A stretch of 64,000 bases of DNA from assembly GCF_020386615.1 (NCBI RefSeq), contig NZ_CP077769.1, forward strand, positions 7,551,501 to 7,615,500, written 5' to 3'. Positions 54,715-64,000 of the stretch are shown here, in pieces (the first letter of the stretch is position 1; every line of letters begins with the position of its first letter). The translations under genes were made by a program, and so were the position numbers. The notes beneath the pieces were generated by a model. That model searched no databases, was not told the origin of the DNA, and worked only from the letters and a program-made list of their open reading frames with translations. The DNA is from Chitinophaga pendula. GTDB lineage: Bacteria > Bacteroidota > Bacteroidia > Chitinophagales > Chitinophagaceae.

Positions 54715-55527
54715 ATGGAACTAGGATTTAATAAAATATTACCGATGGATATCTGTGTAGCACCTGACAGCCATACATTCAATAATAACTATGGTTTTCC
54801 GGCCCGGCCTGTGCTGATAAAAAATGTAGCCAATCATTGGAAAGCAATGACGGCATGGACCCCGGAAGTGTTCAGCACCCGATATCCGGATTTATGGGTA
54901 CGGGTGGTCAGAACAGACAATAGTGAAGCGAAGGTGATGATGTTACAGGATTACTTCCGGTATATGCAGGATCCCGGAGAAGAGAATCCTTATTATCTGA
55001 AAGATTGGGTGTTTGAAGAGGATTGTCCGGAACTATTGCAAGACTACGACGTGCCTTCTTACTTCTCCAGCTGGCTGGAGCATATGGACCCTGCAGAGAA
55101 ACCAGCACTCCGCTGGTTTTATATAGGTCCTGCCGGGTCAGGTTCCCGTATGCACCTGGATACAATGGATACCAGTGCGTGGAATGCCGTTATATCCGGT
55201 CAGAAACATTGGTTGTTCTTTCCTGCTGAACAAAGTAGCTGTGTATATAATGGTGAGGTCGATGCTTTTCATCCTGACTTCGAGCGTTTCCCCTTACTGG
55301 CTGCCGCCGAACCCATTTATTGTATACAGGGGCCGGGTGATATTGTATTTACTCCCAGTGGTTACTGGCACCAGGTATATAACGCCCGGCCGGGTATTTC
55401 CATCACGGAAAACTTTGTCAATGAAACAAACATTGAACAGGTAAAACAATATTTCATACAGCATCAGCTGCATGATGAACTGGAGACATTGCAGCATCTT
55501 GTTGCACATGTAAATGCGAGCCGATAA
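54715..55527 (+). CDS. JmjC/cupin_8-type Fe(II)/2-oxoglutarate hydroxylase
   Basis: A 270-residue non-haem iron oxygenase of the JmjC/cupin-like class. The metal facial triad is visible as the H-x-D of SRMHLDTMD and the distal His in PSGYWHQVYN. The GDIVFTPSGYWH stretch is the typical strand-turn of the family, and WNAVISGQKHWLFFP is its other conserved block. The N-terminus has RPVLIKNVANHW, the usual cupin_8 entry. It lies in the cluster between the Asn-E module and NRPS 6, so it probably hydroxylates an amino acid of the peptide, free, carrier-bound or in the product. Asn or a residue loaded by NRPS 6 is a natural candidate but unproven. A start at 54,745 is also possible. Confidence 0.85.
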   Translation: MELGFNKILPMDICVAPDSHTFNNNYGFPARPVLIKNVANHWKAMTAWTPEVFSTRYPDLWVRVVRTDNSEAKVMMLQDYFRYMQDPGEENPYYLKDWVFEEDCPELLQDYDVPSYFSSWLEHMDPAEKPALRWFYIGPAGSGSRMHLDTMDTSAWNAVISGQKHWLFFPAEQSSCVYNGEVDAFHPDFERFPLLAAAEPIYCIQGPGDIVFTPSGYWHQVYNARPGISITENFVNETNIEQVKQYFIQHQLHDELETLQHLVAHVNASR

Positions 55528-55561
55528 AAGATATCCCCAATCTATCTTAATAGTCCCTGTT

Positions 55562-58500
55562 ATGAATAATGTTGCAAGTCCGAATAAGAAGATTCAAAAT
55601 ATATATGAGCTGACCCCACTGCAAGAAGGTATACTTTTTCATACCCTGTATCAGTCGTCTGGCAGTTATATTGTACAAACATGGTACACCCTGCGGGGAA
55701 AACTGGATGTGCAGATATTGAAACAAAGCCTGGATGTGCTGTTTATGCGTCATGAAGCCTTGCGTACGGCCATTGTATTTGAAAAGGTGAAACAGCCATT
55801 GCAGGTAGTCATGGCAGAGCGCCAGATCGATTTCAGATATGAAGACCTGCGTGGTGAACTTCCGTCTGCCCGGCCCGTTCATATTGATGCATGTCTGAAG
55901 GCAGACCGGGAAAAAGGCTTTCATCTGACCAGAGATAGCTTGTTAAGGCTGACAGTGTGCCAGGAAGAGAAGGAGGAATTCCGTTTCTTATGGACCTTTC
56001 ATCATATCCTGATGGATGGATGGTGTGTGGAAATACTGTCTAACGAACTCGAACATATTTATTTCGCACTATATAGTAATCAGCAGGTAAAGCTATCTCC
56101 GCCGAAACCTTACAGCCATTATATAAAATGGTTGCGTCAACATCAGGCTGTAGCAGATACAGGCTTCTGGAAAAAGTACCTGGAAGGGTGCAACAAACCC
56201 ACCGGTATTCCCAGATACCTGCTGAATGAACAGAAGGGTATGCGGCACAGGGAGATCAGCGTAGATCTGCCAGCGGAACAGGTATCGCAGTTGCAACAAC
56301 TGGTGAGACGGCAGCAGGTAACACTGAATGTCTTTATGCAGACACTCTGGGGCATTTTATTGGGTAAAATGAACGGTGCCCACGATGCTATATTCGGCAT
56401 CATCACTTCAGGTCGGCCGGAAAACCTGGAAGGAGTCGATCAAATGATTGGTCTCTTTATCAATACTATTCCGCTTCGTGTCAGTACGACAGATACGGAC
56501 TCCTTTGCGAGCGTCATGGCGCGTATACAGCAACACACCCGTGATCTTCTGCTACATCAGCATGATTCTCTGGCAGAGATACAAGCGATAGCAGGTGCTG
56601 ACACGTCACTGATCGATCATGTGCTCATTTTTGAGAACTACCCATTGGCAAAAGAACTTGAAACGGCGACAGAGACCCGCGATGAAGGATTTGTGATCAG
56701 TAATGTGGCATTTTATGATTACACACATTATGATTTCAGTATTGTAATCATGCCGGATGCCAGTTCGGTTACCATTAAGTTTGAATTCAATGAGCTGGTA
56801 TATGACACCGCCTATATAACTGCTGTGGCAGAGGGGTATATGTCTTTGCTGGAGCAGGTATTATCCAATCCTCAAGTCGCATTACAGGAATTATGCCTGC
56901 CCGTACCACGCCAGGTCGTAGCAACACCGCTGTGGTCTACGGATGCTGGAACGATGGCCGACGTCATCCGCATACAGTCCCGGCTCACACCAGCAGCGAC
57001 CGCATTGGTGGCAGGAACAGATACCTATAGTTATAAATGGCTCGAGACTGCTGCGGAGAGTCTGGCAGATTACCTGCTGTATGAAAAGCAGGTCACTGCC
57101 GGCGAACGCGTTGCTGTACTGGCTGGAAGAACTGTCTGGAGTGTAGTAGCTATGCTGGGAATATGGAAGGCCGGCGCCGTATATGTTCCCATAGATCAGC
57201 ATTATCCCGCCGAACGTCAGTTGTGGATGATCAAAGATGCAGGCATAAATCTTATACTTACTACCCAACCAGCTATTACATGGGCAGATACTTATGATTG
57301 CCTGCATCTTCACGCAACAGCTTCCTGCCTTAACCGGGTGGTGAGTGGACAGCTTCCTGCCGTAGCAAGTCATCAAGCAGCTTATATCATTTATACTTCC
57401 GGGTCAACAGGAAGACCGAAAGGTGTGATCATTTCCCATGTCAGTCTTGCACAGCTGATTGCTGCACTGAAGGAAGCAATGGTGCATCAGGCAGACTGGC
57501 AATACCTGTTGCTTTCTCCTCTTTCTTTTGATGCTTCGCTCAAAAATATACTTGTTCCGCTCAGTATCGGTGCTACACTGCACCTGATAGAAGACAGCCG
57601 TGATATCCCGGGTTTGGGTAAATATATCAGTGCACATGGGATACACGCTATGCATACTGCGCCGGCTGTCTGGGAGGAGCTATTGCATCATATACCGGCT
57701 GCACAGCTGTCGTCCCTATGCTGTATATCCAGCGGTGGAGAAGCAATGAGCCGTAGACTGGCCCAGTCACTACTATCCTGTTTTACCGGGAAAAATATAT
57801 ATAATACATATGGCCCAACAGAGATCACTATCAATGCAACCGTGCACCGCGTTACCGAACAGACCTTGCTGTTTAACACACCTCCCATAGGAAAGCCACT
57901 ATCAGGATATGAGGTGTACATACTCAATGACCGTAAGGAGCCACAACCCGCCGGCATCAGCGGAGAGATTTGTATAGGTGGGACAGGACTAGCCATGGGG
58001 TATGTACAGGAAGAAGATGCAGCAGGCCGATACATTAATGGATTACCATCTTTGACTCAACGGTTGTATCGCACCGGCGACAAAGGGGTAAGGCTGCCAG
58101 ATGGGGAGATTATTTTCCAGGGCCGCCTGGATGACCAGATAAAGATCAGAGGGTATCGTATTGATCCGGTGGAGATCGATCAGCATCTCATACGTTTTCC
58201 GGGTGTACAGCAAGTGTTTACTACTGGTCTGAAGGACACGGGTGCTGATAATTACCTGGTAACCTATTATACGACAAACGCTCCTGTTGAAAGGACTGCA
58301 CTTCGCCAGTTCCTGGAGCGGCACCTGCCCGGATTCATGATACCTGCCACCTTTGTGGAGGTACCCTTACTGGCACTGGATATCAATGGCAAGATCAACA
58401 GGAAGCAGTTGCCTGACCCGCGGAAAGAACATTTCTTCTCCCGGAAGGTGTATGTTGCTCCCGCTACAAAAACAGAACAGCAGCTGACAGACATCTGGCA

Positions 58501-61500
58501 ACGACTGCTGGGGATCGCTGAGATTGGCACCGGAGATAATTTCTTTGAAATAGGAGGGCATTCACTTAAAGCTACCCGCCTGATGACGGCCATCCAAAGT
58601 GAAATGGGTACAACAATCCGGCTGAAAGATATCTTTGAATATCCCACCATTGGCCAGCTGGCTGCCCATATTCGGGAAGCGGATACAGGCAAGGCACTGC
58701 CCGCCATTACCACGGCTCCTACTCAAGACTACTATGCGCTCTCCCACGCACAAAGGAGGATATGGGTGCTCTGTCAGTTCAAGGAAGATAATGCAGCCTA
58801 TAATATGCCCTATGCAGCAGTAATACGGGGCGCCTTACAACCAGCGGTGATGGAAGCAGCCATCACCCTGCTGATGAACAGACATGAAAGCCTTCGCACG
58901 GTCTTTATTTCGGTAAATGGAATTCCCTATCAGCAGATACGTGTTGATATGCCCGCTCCGATCCTGTTTGAAGATCTTACCGGACTCGATGAAGCTGAAC
59001 GTCAGCAGCAGGCAGCGCATTTATTTGAACAGGATGCGGAAAGCCCGTTTGATATTGAAAGAGGGCCACTCTTCCAATTTCATCTGCTGAAAATGAAAGA
59101 AACAGAATATCTGCTGATCGTTGTTATACATCACATTATCAGTGATGGTTGGTCACAGGGCATATTAGGCAATGAGCTTATAACAATATACAACTCATTG
59201 CATAGCGGACTTACACCAGTCCTGCCAGCAATACCGGTACAATACAAAGACTATTCCCATTGGCATAATGCACTTATCGAAGCCGGACATTTCTCTGATC
59301 AGGAACATTACTGGCTTGACAAACTGAAGGATAAACCCAATGGGATCGTATTGCCGGCTGATTTTTCCCGTCAGTCTGTACAGACTTTCAATGGAAAACG
59401 AATCACCTTTTCGTTAGGCACTACTGTAACGGAATCGTTAAACAGGATCAGCAGTGAACAGCAGGCTACGTTGTATATGACGTTGATGAGTATTGTCAAT
59501 ATCTTCTTGTACAAATACACCGGACAACAGGATATTATACTCGGATTGCCCATTGCCGCCAGAAAAAGAGAAGAGTTACACGGTACTATCGGCTTTATGG
59601 TCAATACTATCATATTCCGTTTATTACTGCAACCGGATGATAAGTTTCCAGACTTCCTGCAACAGGTGAAAAAAGAACTGCTGGAAAGTTATGAACATCA
59701 GGATTATCCTTTTGATATGCTGGTGGAAAAACTGGACATGGAGCGTAATCTCAGTCAGTCACCACTTTTTAACGTGATGGTTGCCTACAATAATACTGAC
59801 CTGACAGAAGACGATCTGGAGCTGACCGATACGGTGTCATATGAATATGAGCAGGCTGATGATTTCAATATGAGCAAATTCGACCTTATTTTCTTTATTC
59901 AGCAGGGTATTACGGATGTGGTCGTATCGCTCGAATATAACAGTGATCTTTTCGAAGAAGCAACTGCGGCACGTATGGCGAATAATTTCCGCCATCTGTG
60001 TGAAAAAATCTGCCTGTTGCCAAACTTAGCATTGCGGCAGCTGAATGTAGTGAGGCCTGAAGAGGAGCAACAGCTTGTACAAACGTTTAATGATACCTAT
60101 AAGGACTATGGTGCGCAAAATATCATTGACCTCTTTGAAGTAGCTGCCCTGCAGTATGCCGATAGGGAGGCTGTGCGTTTCGGCAAGGTATCCGTTAGCT
60201 ACCGTGTGCTGAATGAACAGGCTAACCGGCTGGCACATCACCTGATCGATAAAGAAGGTGTCCGTCCGGGAGATATTATCGGATTGGCACTGGAGCGCTC
60301 TGTGAATATGATCATTACCCTGATCGCCATTGTAAAGACAGGAGCAGCCTACGTAGCGATAGATCCTGGATATCCGGTAGAAAGGATCCGTTATATGATA
60401 CAGGATAGCGGGGTAAGCATCTTGTTTGCCGATAGGCAGGAAATGATGCTGGAGCAAGGGTATGATGGGAAAATTATTCTTGTTGAGGAGGCGATGGCAC
60501 ATTGTCATACTGCTCCGGATAGCAATCCGACACCAGATATTGATCCCGAGTCATCTCTGTATATTATTTATACTTCCGGCTCCACAGGTACTCCCAACGG
60601 AGCAGTACTTTCACATGGCCTGCTGGCAAACCTTATTATCTGGCAATTACAAGACAGCGGTATTGATCCGGGGCTATCCTGTTTACAGTTCACTTCCGTT
60701 AATTTCTGTGTATCCTTCCAGGAAATATTCAGCACGCTCTGTAGTGGAGGGTTGCTGCATCTCATTGGCGAAGTAGAAAGGCAGGATATTGAATACCTGG
60801 CGGGTTTCCTGTCACAACATGCTATTGAAGTATTATATCTACCGTTCTCCTATCTCAATTTCTTGTTCAATGAACCGGACAGCGCATTGCATAGTCACCA
60901 TTTTTCCCTCCGGCATATCATTACAGCGGGTGAACAACTGAAGATCACCACGGGATTACGCAGATTCCTGACGAAGTATCCTCACATAAAGTTGCATAAC
61001 CACTATGGCTCATCTGAAATGCATGTGGTGAGTTATTATACAATGGATGTTAATACGCTGGATGATAAAGCCGTTCCTCCTGCGGGTAAGCCGGTCGGCA
61101 ACACGGCCATCTATATCCTGGATGAATCGAAGAACATTGTACCGGTGGGTACATGGGGCGAGGTATGTATTTCGGGTAGTTATGAAGTAAAAGGGTACCT
61201 GAATAATGCAGCACTGACAGCGGCCCGGTTATTCGATCATCCGTTATATTCCAAAAATAGTCATCGGCTGTACTGTTCCGGCGACATCGGGCGTCGCCTG
61301 GCAGACGGGAATATTGAAATAAAAGGCCGTAAAGATGGTCAGATTAAGATTCGGGGATTCCGCGTAGAGCCGGGAGAAGTAGAAACCGTGATCTTCTCTT
61401 ACCGTCATACAAAAGACGCAGTAGTAGTAGTGAAGGAGGATGGCAGAGGACAGTTTGTACTGCTTGCATATGTGGTATTGCTGGGAGGAAGTATCCAGGA

Positions 61501-64000
61501 ATTAAAGGAATATATCTCCGGTACTTTGCCGGGCTATATGGTGCCACGTTTCATACAGCTGGAAGTATTGCCGCTGATGCCGAATGGAAAGGTGGACAGG
61601 GCTGCATTACCGGAGCCACCTGAGAGTGAACTGGTAACACGTTTTGTTGCTCCCAGGAATGAAAAAGAATCCAGGTTAACAGTATTGTGGAAAGACATAC
61701 TTGGAGTAACGACAGTAGGGGTGTTAGACAACTTTTTCGAACTAGGCGGTCATTCGCTCAAAGCTACCCGCCTGGTATCCTCCATCTATCAATCCTTCGG
61801 GCAGAAACTGGAACTGATCAATGTATTTAAAAATCCCACCATCGAAGCATTGGCCGCATTGCTGCAAGAGGATGGTATCGGGGCACCACAGCGGTTACCT
61901 GCAGCGCCAAGGCAGGAATTTTACCCGGTTACGCCGGAACAACACCGGCTATGGTTAATGGAACAGCTTAATAATACGGGAACTGCTTACAATATGCCGT
62001 TGATGGCGAAGATTAGCGGTGAACTGGATTATGACCGCCTGTTGGCCGCCCTGATAGCACTGATGCGAGATCAGGAGATATTGAGAACGGCTATTGTCCG
62101 TGTGGATGGTACTCCTGTACAGCAGATATTGAGCATGGAACAGGTTAAATGTCCACTGGACTTTCACGATCTGCATTTGCTGCCGGAAAAGGACGCCACC
62201 AGGGAAAAACTGACCCGGGAGCTATTTGATACCCGCTTCGACCTGACAACAGCACCATTGTTTAATAGCAGATTGATACGTACGGAGTCCCATACTTATT
62301 TCCTGCTGATTAACCTGCATCATATTATCGGAGATGCAGATTCCTGTGCTTTGTTACTGGATGAATGGCAGCAGAGATATAATCAGGGAGTAACAGACAA
62401 AATAACGACAACGACTTACAAAGATTATGCATACCACCTGGCACAAAAGATAGCTACGGGAGATACATCGGGGCATGCGTATTGGCTAAGGCAATTAGAT
62501 GGGCAATTGCCACTTCTCGAAATACCAGTTGATTTCTCCAGACCTGTCCGTCGTTCTTTCGCAGGTACAAAACAGCAGCATGTTTTTAGTGCGCAAAGCT
62601 GGGAGGCTTTACGGCTGCTGGCCCGTCAGCAACATTGTAGTCAGTTCGCTCTCCTGATGACATTGGTGAAAGTGCTATTGCATAAATATTCCGGTCAGAC
62701 GGACCTGGTAGTCGGCGGTGTAGTATCTGATCGTACTAACAGCGACATGGAGCAACTTATCGGCCTGTTTCTTAATACGCTGCCATTCCGCACCAAACTA
62801 TCAGGCATTGCGCCATTCACCACCTTGTTGCAAGATGTAAACCACACCGTGTTGGAAGGAATGGAACATGCTTGGTATCCGGTAGACAGGGTAATGGACG
62901 AATTGCAGATACAGGCGCAACCCGGCCGGCTACCGCTGTTTGACGTAGTGATCTCTTATGAAGATTTACAGCATACAGTTGCAGCTTGTGCTACCGGCGG
63001 CCTGCATATAGACCTTGTACCACTGGAAAGTGACACCAGTAAGTTTGACCTTGCGTTCCATTTCGAAGCATCGTCAGAAGGATTATTACTAACACTCGCT
63101 TACAATACAGGCATCTTCTCGTCAGAAAGGATGGCACGTTTACTACTGCATTTTGATCATCTGGTAGCACAGATCATCGCCGATCCGGCACAGCAGGTTA
63201 ACACACTTGGTATACTAACGTCCGGAGAACAACAGCAAATACTGGAAGTGTTTAATACACCGGATATATCCGCTCCATCAGGTACACTTGTGGAAGCATG
63301 GATGCAGACATTGAATAAGCATGCAGGTGCGCAGGCACTGGTATCCGGATTTAAGCAGTATACGTACCAGATGCTTCATGATCAGGCTACGCGGATAGCC
63401 GCTTGCCTCCAGGAACAATACGAGGTGAAGCCAGGGGATATCGTTGGTGTTATGACGGGGAAGTCATTCCTGTATGTAGCCGCATTACTGGCTATTATCC
63501 GAACAGGTGCGGCATATCTGCCTATCGATCCGGATTATCCGGAAGAAAGGATCCGGACTGTATTTCATCGTTCCGGCGCAGCATTATTGCTGATGGATGA
63601 GGCTACTGCCTATTCTACCGGAGCGCTTCCTGCTGTAAGGCAAGTACAACTGGAAGAAGCTGCACTTTACGAGGGCCGGCTAACACCAGTTGATCGCCAA
63701 CCGGAAAGTATTACCTACGTTATTTATACTTCTGGTTCTTCCGGTCAACCCAAAGGGGTACCGGTGACAGATGCAGCCTTGCTGAAACTATGCAGCTGGA
63801 GCAGTAACACCTTCGGTATGGATGAACATACTAAAGCTGTACTCTACGCGGGTATTGGATTTGATGCCGGTGTATGGGAGCTTTGGCCAGTCTTACTAGC
63901 CGGTGGAAAGTTATTTATACCGGATGAGAGGATACGCATGAATATACCGGCATTGCAGCGTTTCCTGGTGGATAAAAAGATTTCGCATTGTTTCCTGCCC
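55562..64000 (+). CDS. NRPS 6: C-A9-PCP-C-A10-PCP-C-A11, cut by the window end
   Basis: An open frame of 2813 codons from the ATG at 55,562 to the end of the window with no stop. C9 starts YELTPLQEGILFH, the pattern of C domains accepting a D-residue donor, and has HHILMDG at 147-153. A9 (SGSTG from 613, D657 in FDASLKN) reads D-A-K-H-S-G-T-I-N, which I cannot assign. PCP Ser is S1001. C10 has HHIISDG at 1190-1196. A10 (SGSTG from 1672) reads C-V-Q-L-I-A-H-V-V, a proline code with the invariant Asp replaced by C1716; its P-loop Lys is N1679 and NHYGPSE has become NHYGSSE. PCP Ser is S2065. C11 has HHIIGDA at 2253-2259. A11 (SGSSG from 2724, D2768 in FDAGVWE) begins D-A-W and is cut before its other pocket residues. 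No thioesterase is in view. Confidence 0.92.
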   Translation, partial: MNNVASPNKKIQNIYELTPLQEGILFHTLYQSSGSYIVQTWYTLRGKLDVQILKQSLDVLFMRHEALRTAIVFEKVKQPLQVVMAERQIDFRYEDLRGELPSARPVHIDACLKADREKGFHLTRDSLLRLTVCQEEKEEFRFLWTFHHILMDGWCVEILSNELEHIYFALYSNQQVKLSPPKPYSHYIKWLRQHQAVADTGFWKKYLEGCNKPTGIPRYLLNEQKGMRHREISVDLPAEQVSQLQQLVRRQQVTLNVFMQTLWGILLGKMNGAHDAIFGIITSGRPENLEGVDQMIGLFINTIPLRVSTTDTDSFASVMARIQQHTRDLLLHQHDSLAEIQAIAGADTSLIDHVLIFENYPLAKELETATETRDEGFVISNVAFYDYTHYDFSIVIMPDASSVTIKFEFNELVYDTAYITAVAEGYMSLLEQVLSNPQVALQELCLPVPRQVVATPLWSTDAGTMADVIRIQSRLTPAATALVAGTDTYSYKWLETAAESLADYLLYEKQVTAGERVAVLAGRTVWSVVAMLGIWKAGAVYVPIDQHYPAERQLWMIKDAGINLILTTQPAITWADTYDCLHLHATASCLNRVVSGQLPAVASHQAAYIIYTSGSTGRPKGVIISHVSLAQLIAALKEAMVHQADWQYLLLSPLSFDASLKNILVPLSIGATLHLIEDSRDIPGLGKYISAHGIHAMHTAPAVWEELLHHIPAAQLSSLCCISSGGEAMSRRLAQSLLSCFTGKNIYNTYGPTEITINATVHRVTEQTLLFNTPPIGKPLSGYEVYILNDRKEPQPAGISGEICIGGTGLAMGYVQEEDAAGRYINGLPSLTQRLYRTGDKGVRLPDGEIIFQGRLDDQIKIRGYRIDPVEIDQHLIRFPGVQQVFTTGLKDTGADNYLVTYYTTNAPVERTALRQFLERHLPGFMIPATFVEVPLLALDINGKINRKQLPDPRKEHFFSRKVYVAPATKTEQQLTDIWQRLLGIAEIGTGDNFFEIGGHSLKATRLMTAIQSEMGTTIRLKDIFEYPTIGQLAAHIREADTGKALPAITTAPTQDYYALSHAQRRIWVLCQFKEDNAAYNMPYAAVIRGALQPAVMEAAITLLMNRHESLRTVFISVNGIPYQQIRVDMPAPILFEDLTGLDEAERQQQAAHLFEQDAESPFDIERGPLFQFHLLKMKETEYLLIVVIHHIISDGWSQGILGNELITIYNSLHSGLTPVLPAIPVQYKDYSHWHNALIEAGHFSDQEHYWLDKLKDKPNGIVLPADFSRQSVQTFNGKRITFSLGTTVTESLNRISSEQQATLYMTLMSIVNIFLYKYTGQQDIILGLPIAARKREELHGTIGFMVNTIIFRLLLQPDDKFPDFLQQVKKELLESYEHQDYPFDMLVEKLDMERNLSQSPLFNVMVAYNNTDLTEDDLELTDTVSYEYEQADDFNMSKFDLIFFIQQGITDVVVSLEYNSDLFEEATAARMANNFRHLCEKICLLPNLALRQLNVVRPEEEQQLVQTFNDTYKDYGAQNIIDLFEVAALQYADREAVRFGKVSVSYRVLNEQANRLAHHLIDKEGVRPGDIIGLALERSVNMIITLIAIVKTGAAYVAIDPGYPVERIRYMIQDSGVSILFADRQEMMLEQGYDGKIILVEEAMAHCHTAPDSNPTPDIDPESSLYIIYTSGSTGTPNGAVLSHGLLANLIIWQLQDSGIDPGLSCLQFTSVNFCVSFQEIFSTLCSGGLLHLIGEVERQDIEYLAGFLSQHAIEVLYLPFSYLNFLFNEPDSALHSHHFSLRHIITAGEQLKITTGLRRFLTKYPHIKLHNHYGSSEMHVVSYYTMDVNTLDDKAVPPAGKPVGNTAIYILDESKNIVPVGTWGEVCISGSYEVKGYLNNAALTAARLFDHPLYSKNSHRLYCSGDIGRRLADGNIEIKGRKDGQIKIRGFRVEPGEVETVIFSYRHTKDAVVVVKEDGRGQFVLLAYVVLLGGSIQELKEYISGTLPGYMVPRFIQLEVLPLMPNGKVDRAALPEPPESELVTRFVAPRNEKESRLTVLWKDILGVTTVGVLDNFFELGGHSLKATRLVSSIYQSFGQKLELINVFKNPTIEALAALLQEDGIGAPQRLPAAPRQEFYPVTPEQHRLWLMEQLNNTGTAYNMPLMAKISGELDYDRLLAALIALMRDQEILRTAIVRVDGTPVQQILSMEQVKCPLDFHDLHLLPEKDATREKLTRELFDTRFDLTTAPLFNSRLIRTESHTYFLLINLHHIIGDADSCALLLDEWQQRYNQGVTDKITTTTYKDYAYHLAQKIATGDTSGHAYWLRQLDGQLPLLEIPVDFSRPVRRSFAGTKQQHVFSAQSWEALRLLARQQHCSQFALLMTLVKVLLHKYSGQTDLVVGGVVSDRTNSDMEQLIGLFLNTLPFRTKLSGIAPFTTLLQDVNHTVLEGMEHAWYPVDRVMDELQIQAQPGRLPLFDVVISYEDLQHTVAACATGGLHIDLVPLESDTSKFDLAFHFEASSEGLLLTLAYNTGIFSSERMARLLLHFDHLVAQIIADPAQQVNTLGILTSGEQQQILEVFNTPDISAPSGTLVEAWMQTLNKHAGAQALVSGFKQYTYQMLHDQATRIAACLQEQYEVKPGDIVGVMTGKSFLYVAALLAIIRTGAAYLPIDPDYPEERIRTVFHRSGAALLLMDEATAYSTGALPAVRQVQLEEAALYEGRLTPVDRQPESITYVIYTSGSSGQPKGVPVTDAALLKLCSWSSNTFGMDEHTKAVLYAGIGFDAGVWELWPVLLAGGKLFIPDERIRMNIPALQRFLVDKKISHCFLP

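Noticed and set aside
55023..55444. Open frames of 60-90 codons in other frames inside the JmjC gene
   Set aside because: They overlap a gene with an intact metal-binding triad and have no recognisable products.
1..64000. CRISPR arrays, tRNA or rRNA genes, insertion sequences, integrase or attachment sites
   Set aside because: No regularly spaced repeats, no tRNA-like or rRNA-like sequence, and no transposase or integrase frame were found. The similar stretches in the NRPS genes are conserved domain motifs.

Overview
The window looks like a chromosomal segment of a Bacteroidota bacterium, most likely a Chitinophaga-type member of the Chitinophagaceae. The reasons are the nuo gene order with a short NuoG, an UpxY/LoaP-like NusG paralogue, A-rich spacers, a CarboxypepD_reg-like secreted protein and a very large NRPS locus. 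All supported genes lie on the + strand. The genus is inferred from gene style, not from a marker gene.

Region 1 (1-10,612) is the distal part of a respiratory complex I operon. It runs from the 3' end of nuoE through a small membrane protein to nuoF, nuoG (short form), nuoH, nuoI, nuoJ, nuoK, nuoL, nuoM and nuoN. A perfect 11-bp inverted repeat at 10,645-10,684 probably ends the transcript.

Region 2 (10,925-21,840) opens a secondary-metabolite locus. A specialised NusG-like protein comes first, followed by a 340-nt non-coding leader with two mutually exclusive hairpins. Next are a SyrD/PvdE-type cyclic-peptide ABC exporter, a secreted protein of unknown role, a family-2-like glycosyltransferase, an exostosin-like (GT47) protein, a CmlA-like diiron hydroxylase of the metallo-beta-lactamase fold, an FtsX/MacB-like permease, and an SbnB-like 2,3-diaminopropionate biosynthesis enzyme. 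Several neighbours overlap by ATGA, which fits one operon.

Region 3 (21,859-64,000 and beyond) holds six NRPS genes with one JmjC/cupin hydroxylase gene between the fifth and sixth. The line reads: FAAL-ACP-C-A1-PCP-C / C-like-A2-PCP-C / half-C-A3(with methyltransferase insert)-PCP-C-A4-PCP-C-A5-PCP-C / half-C-A6-PCP-C-A7-PCP / TubC_N-C-A8-PCP-E / C-A9-PCP-C-A10-PCP-C-A11 (cut by the window end). Specificity residues read by eye give a diamino acid (Dab/Dap-like) at A1, A2, A3 and A6, Gly at A4, an ornithine-like basic residue at A5, Pro at A7, Asn at A8 (made D by the E domain), no match at A9, a degenerate Pro pattern at A10, and an unfinished D-A-W pattern at A11.

Taken together, the genes suggest an N-acylated, strongly cationic, beta-hydroxylated and methylated lipopeptide of at least eleven residues. 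SbnB would help supply the diamino acid, the CmlA-like and JmjC enzymes would hydroxylate carrier-bound residues, the glycosyltransferases might decorate the product, the SyrD-like pump would export it, and the NusG paralogue would keep RNA polymerase moving through more than 50 kb. The thioesterase or release domain, and any SbnA partner, lie outside the window. Chitinophaga is known for large lipodepsipeptides (for example the chitinopeptins), but a link to any known product is not shown by this sequence.
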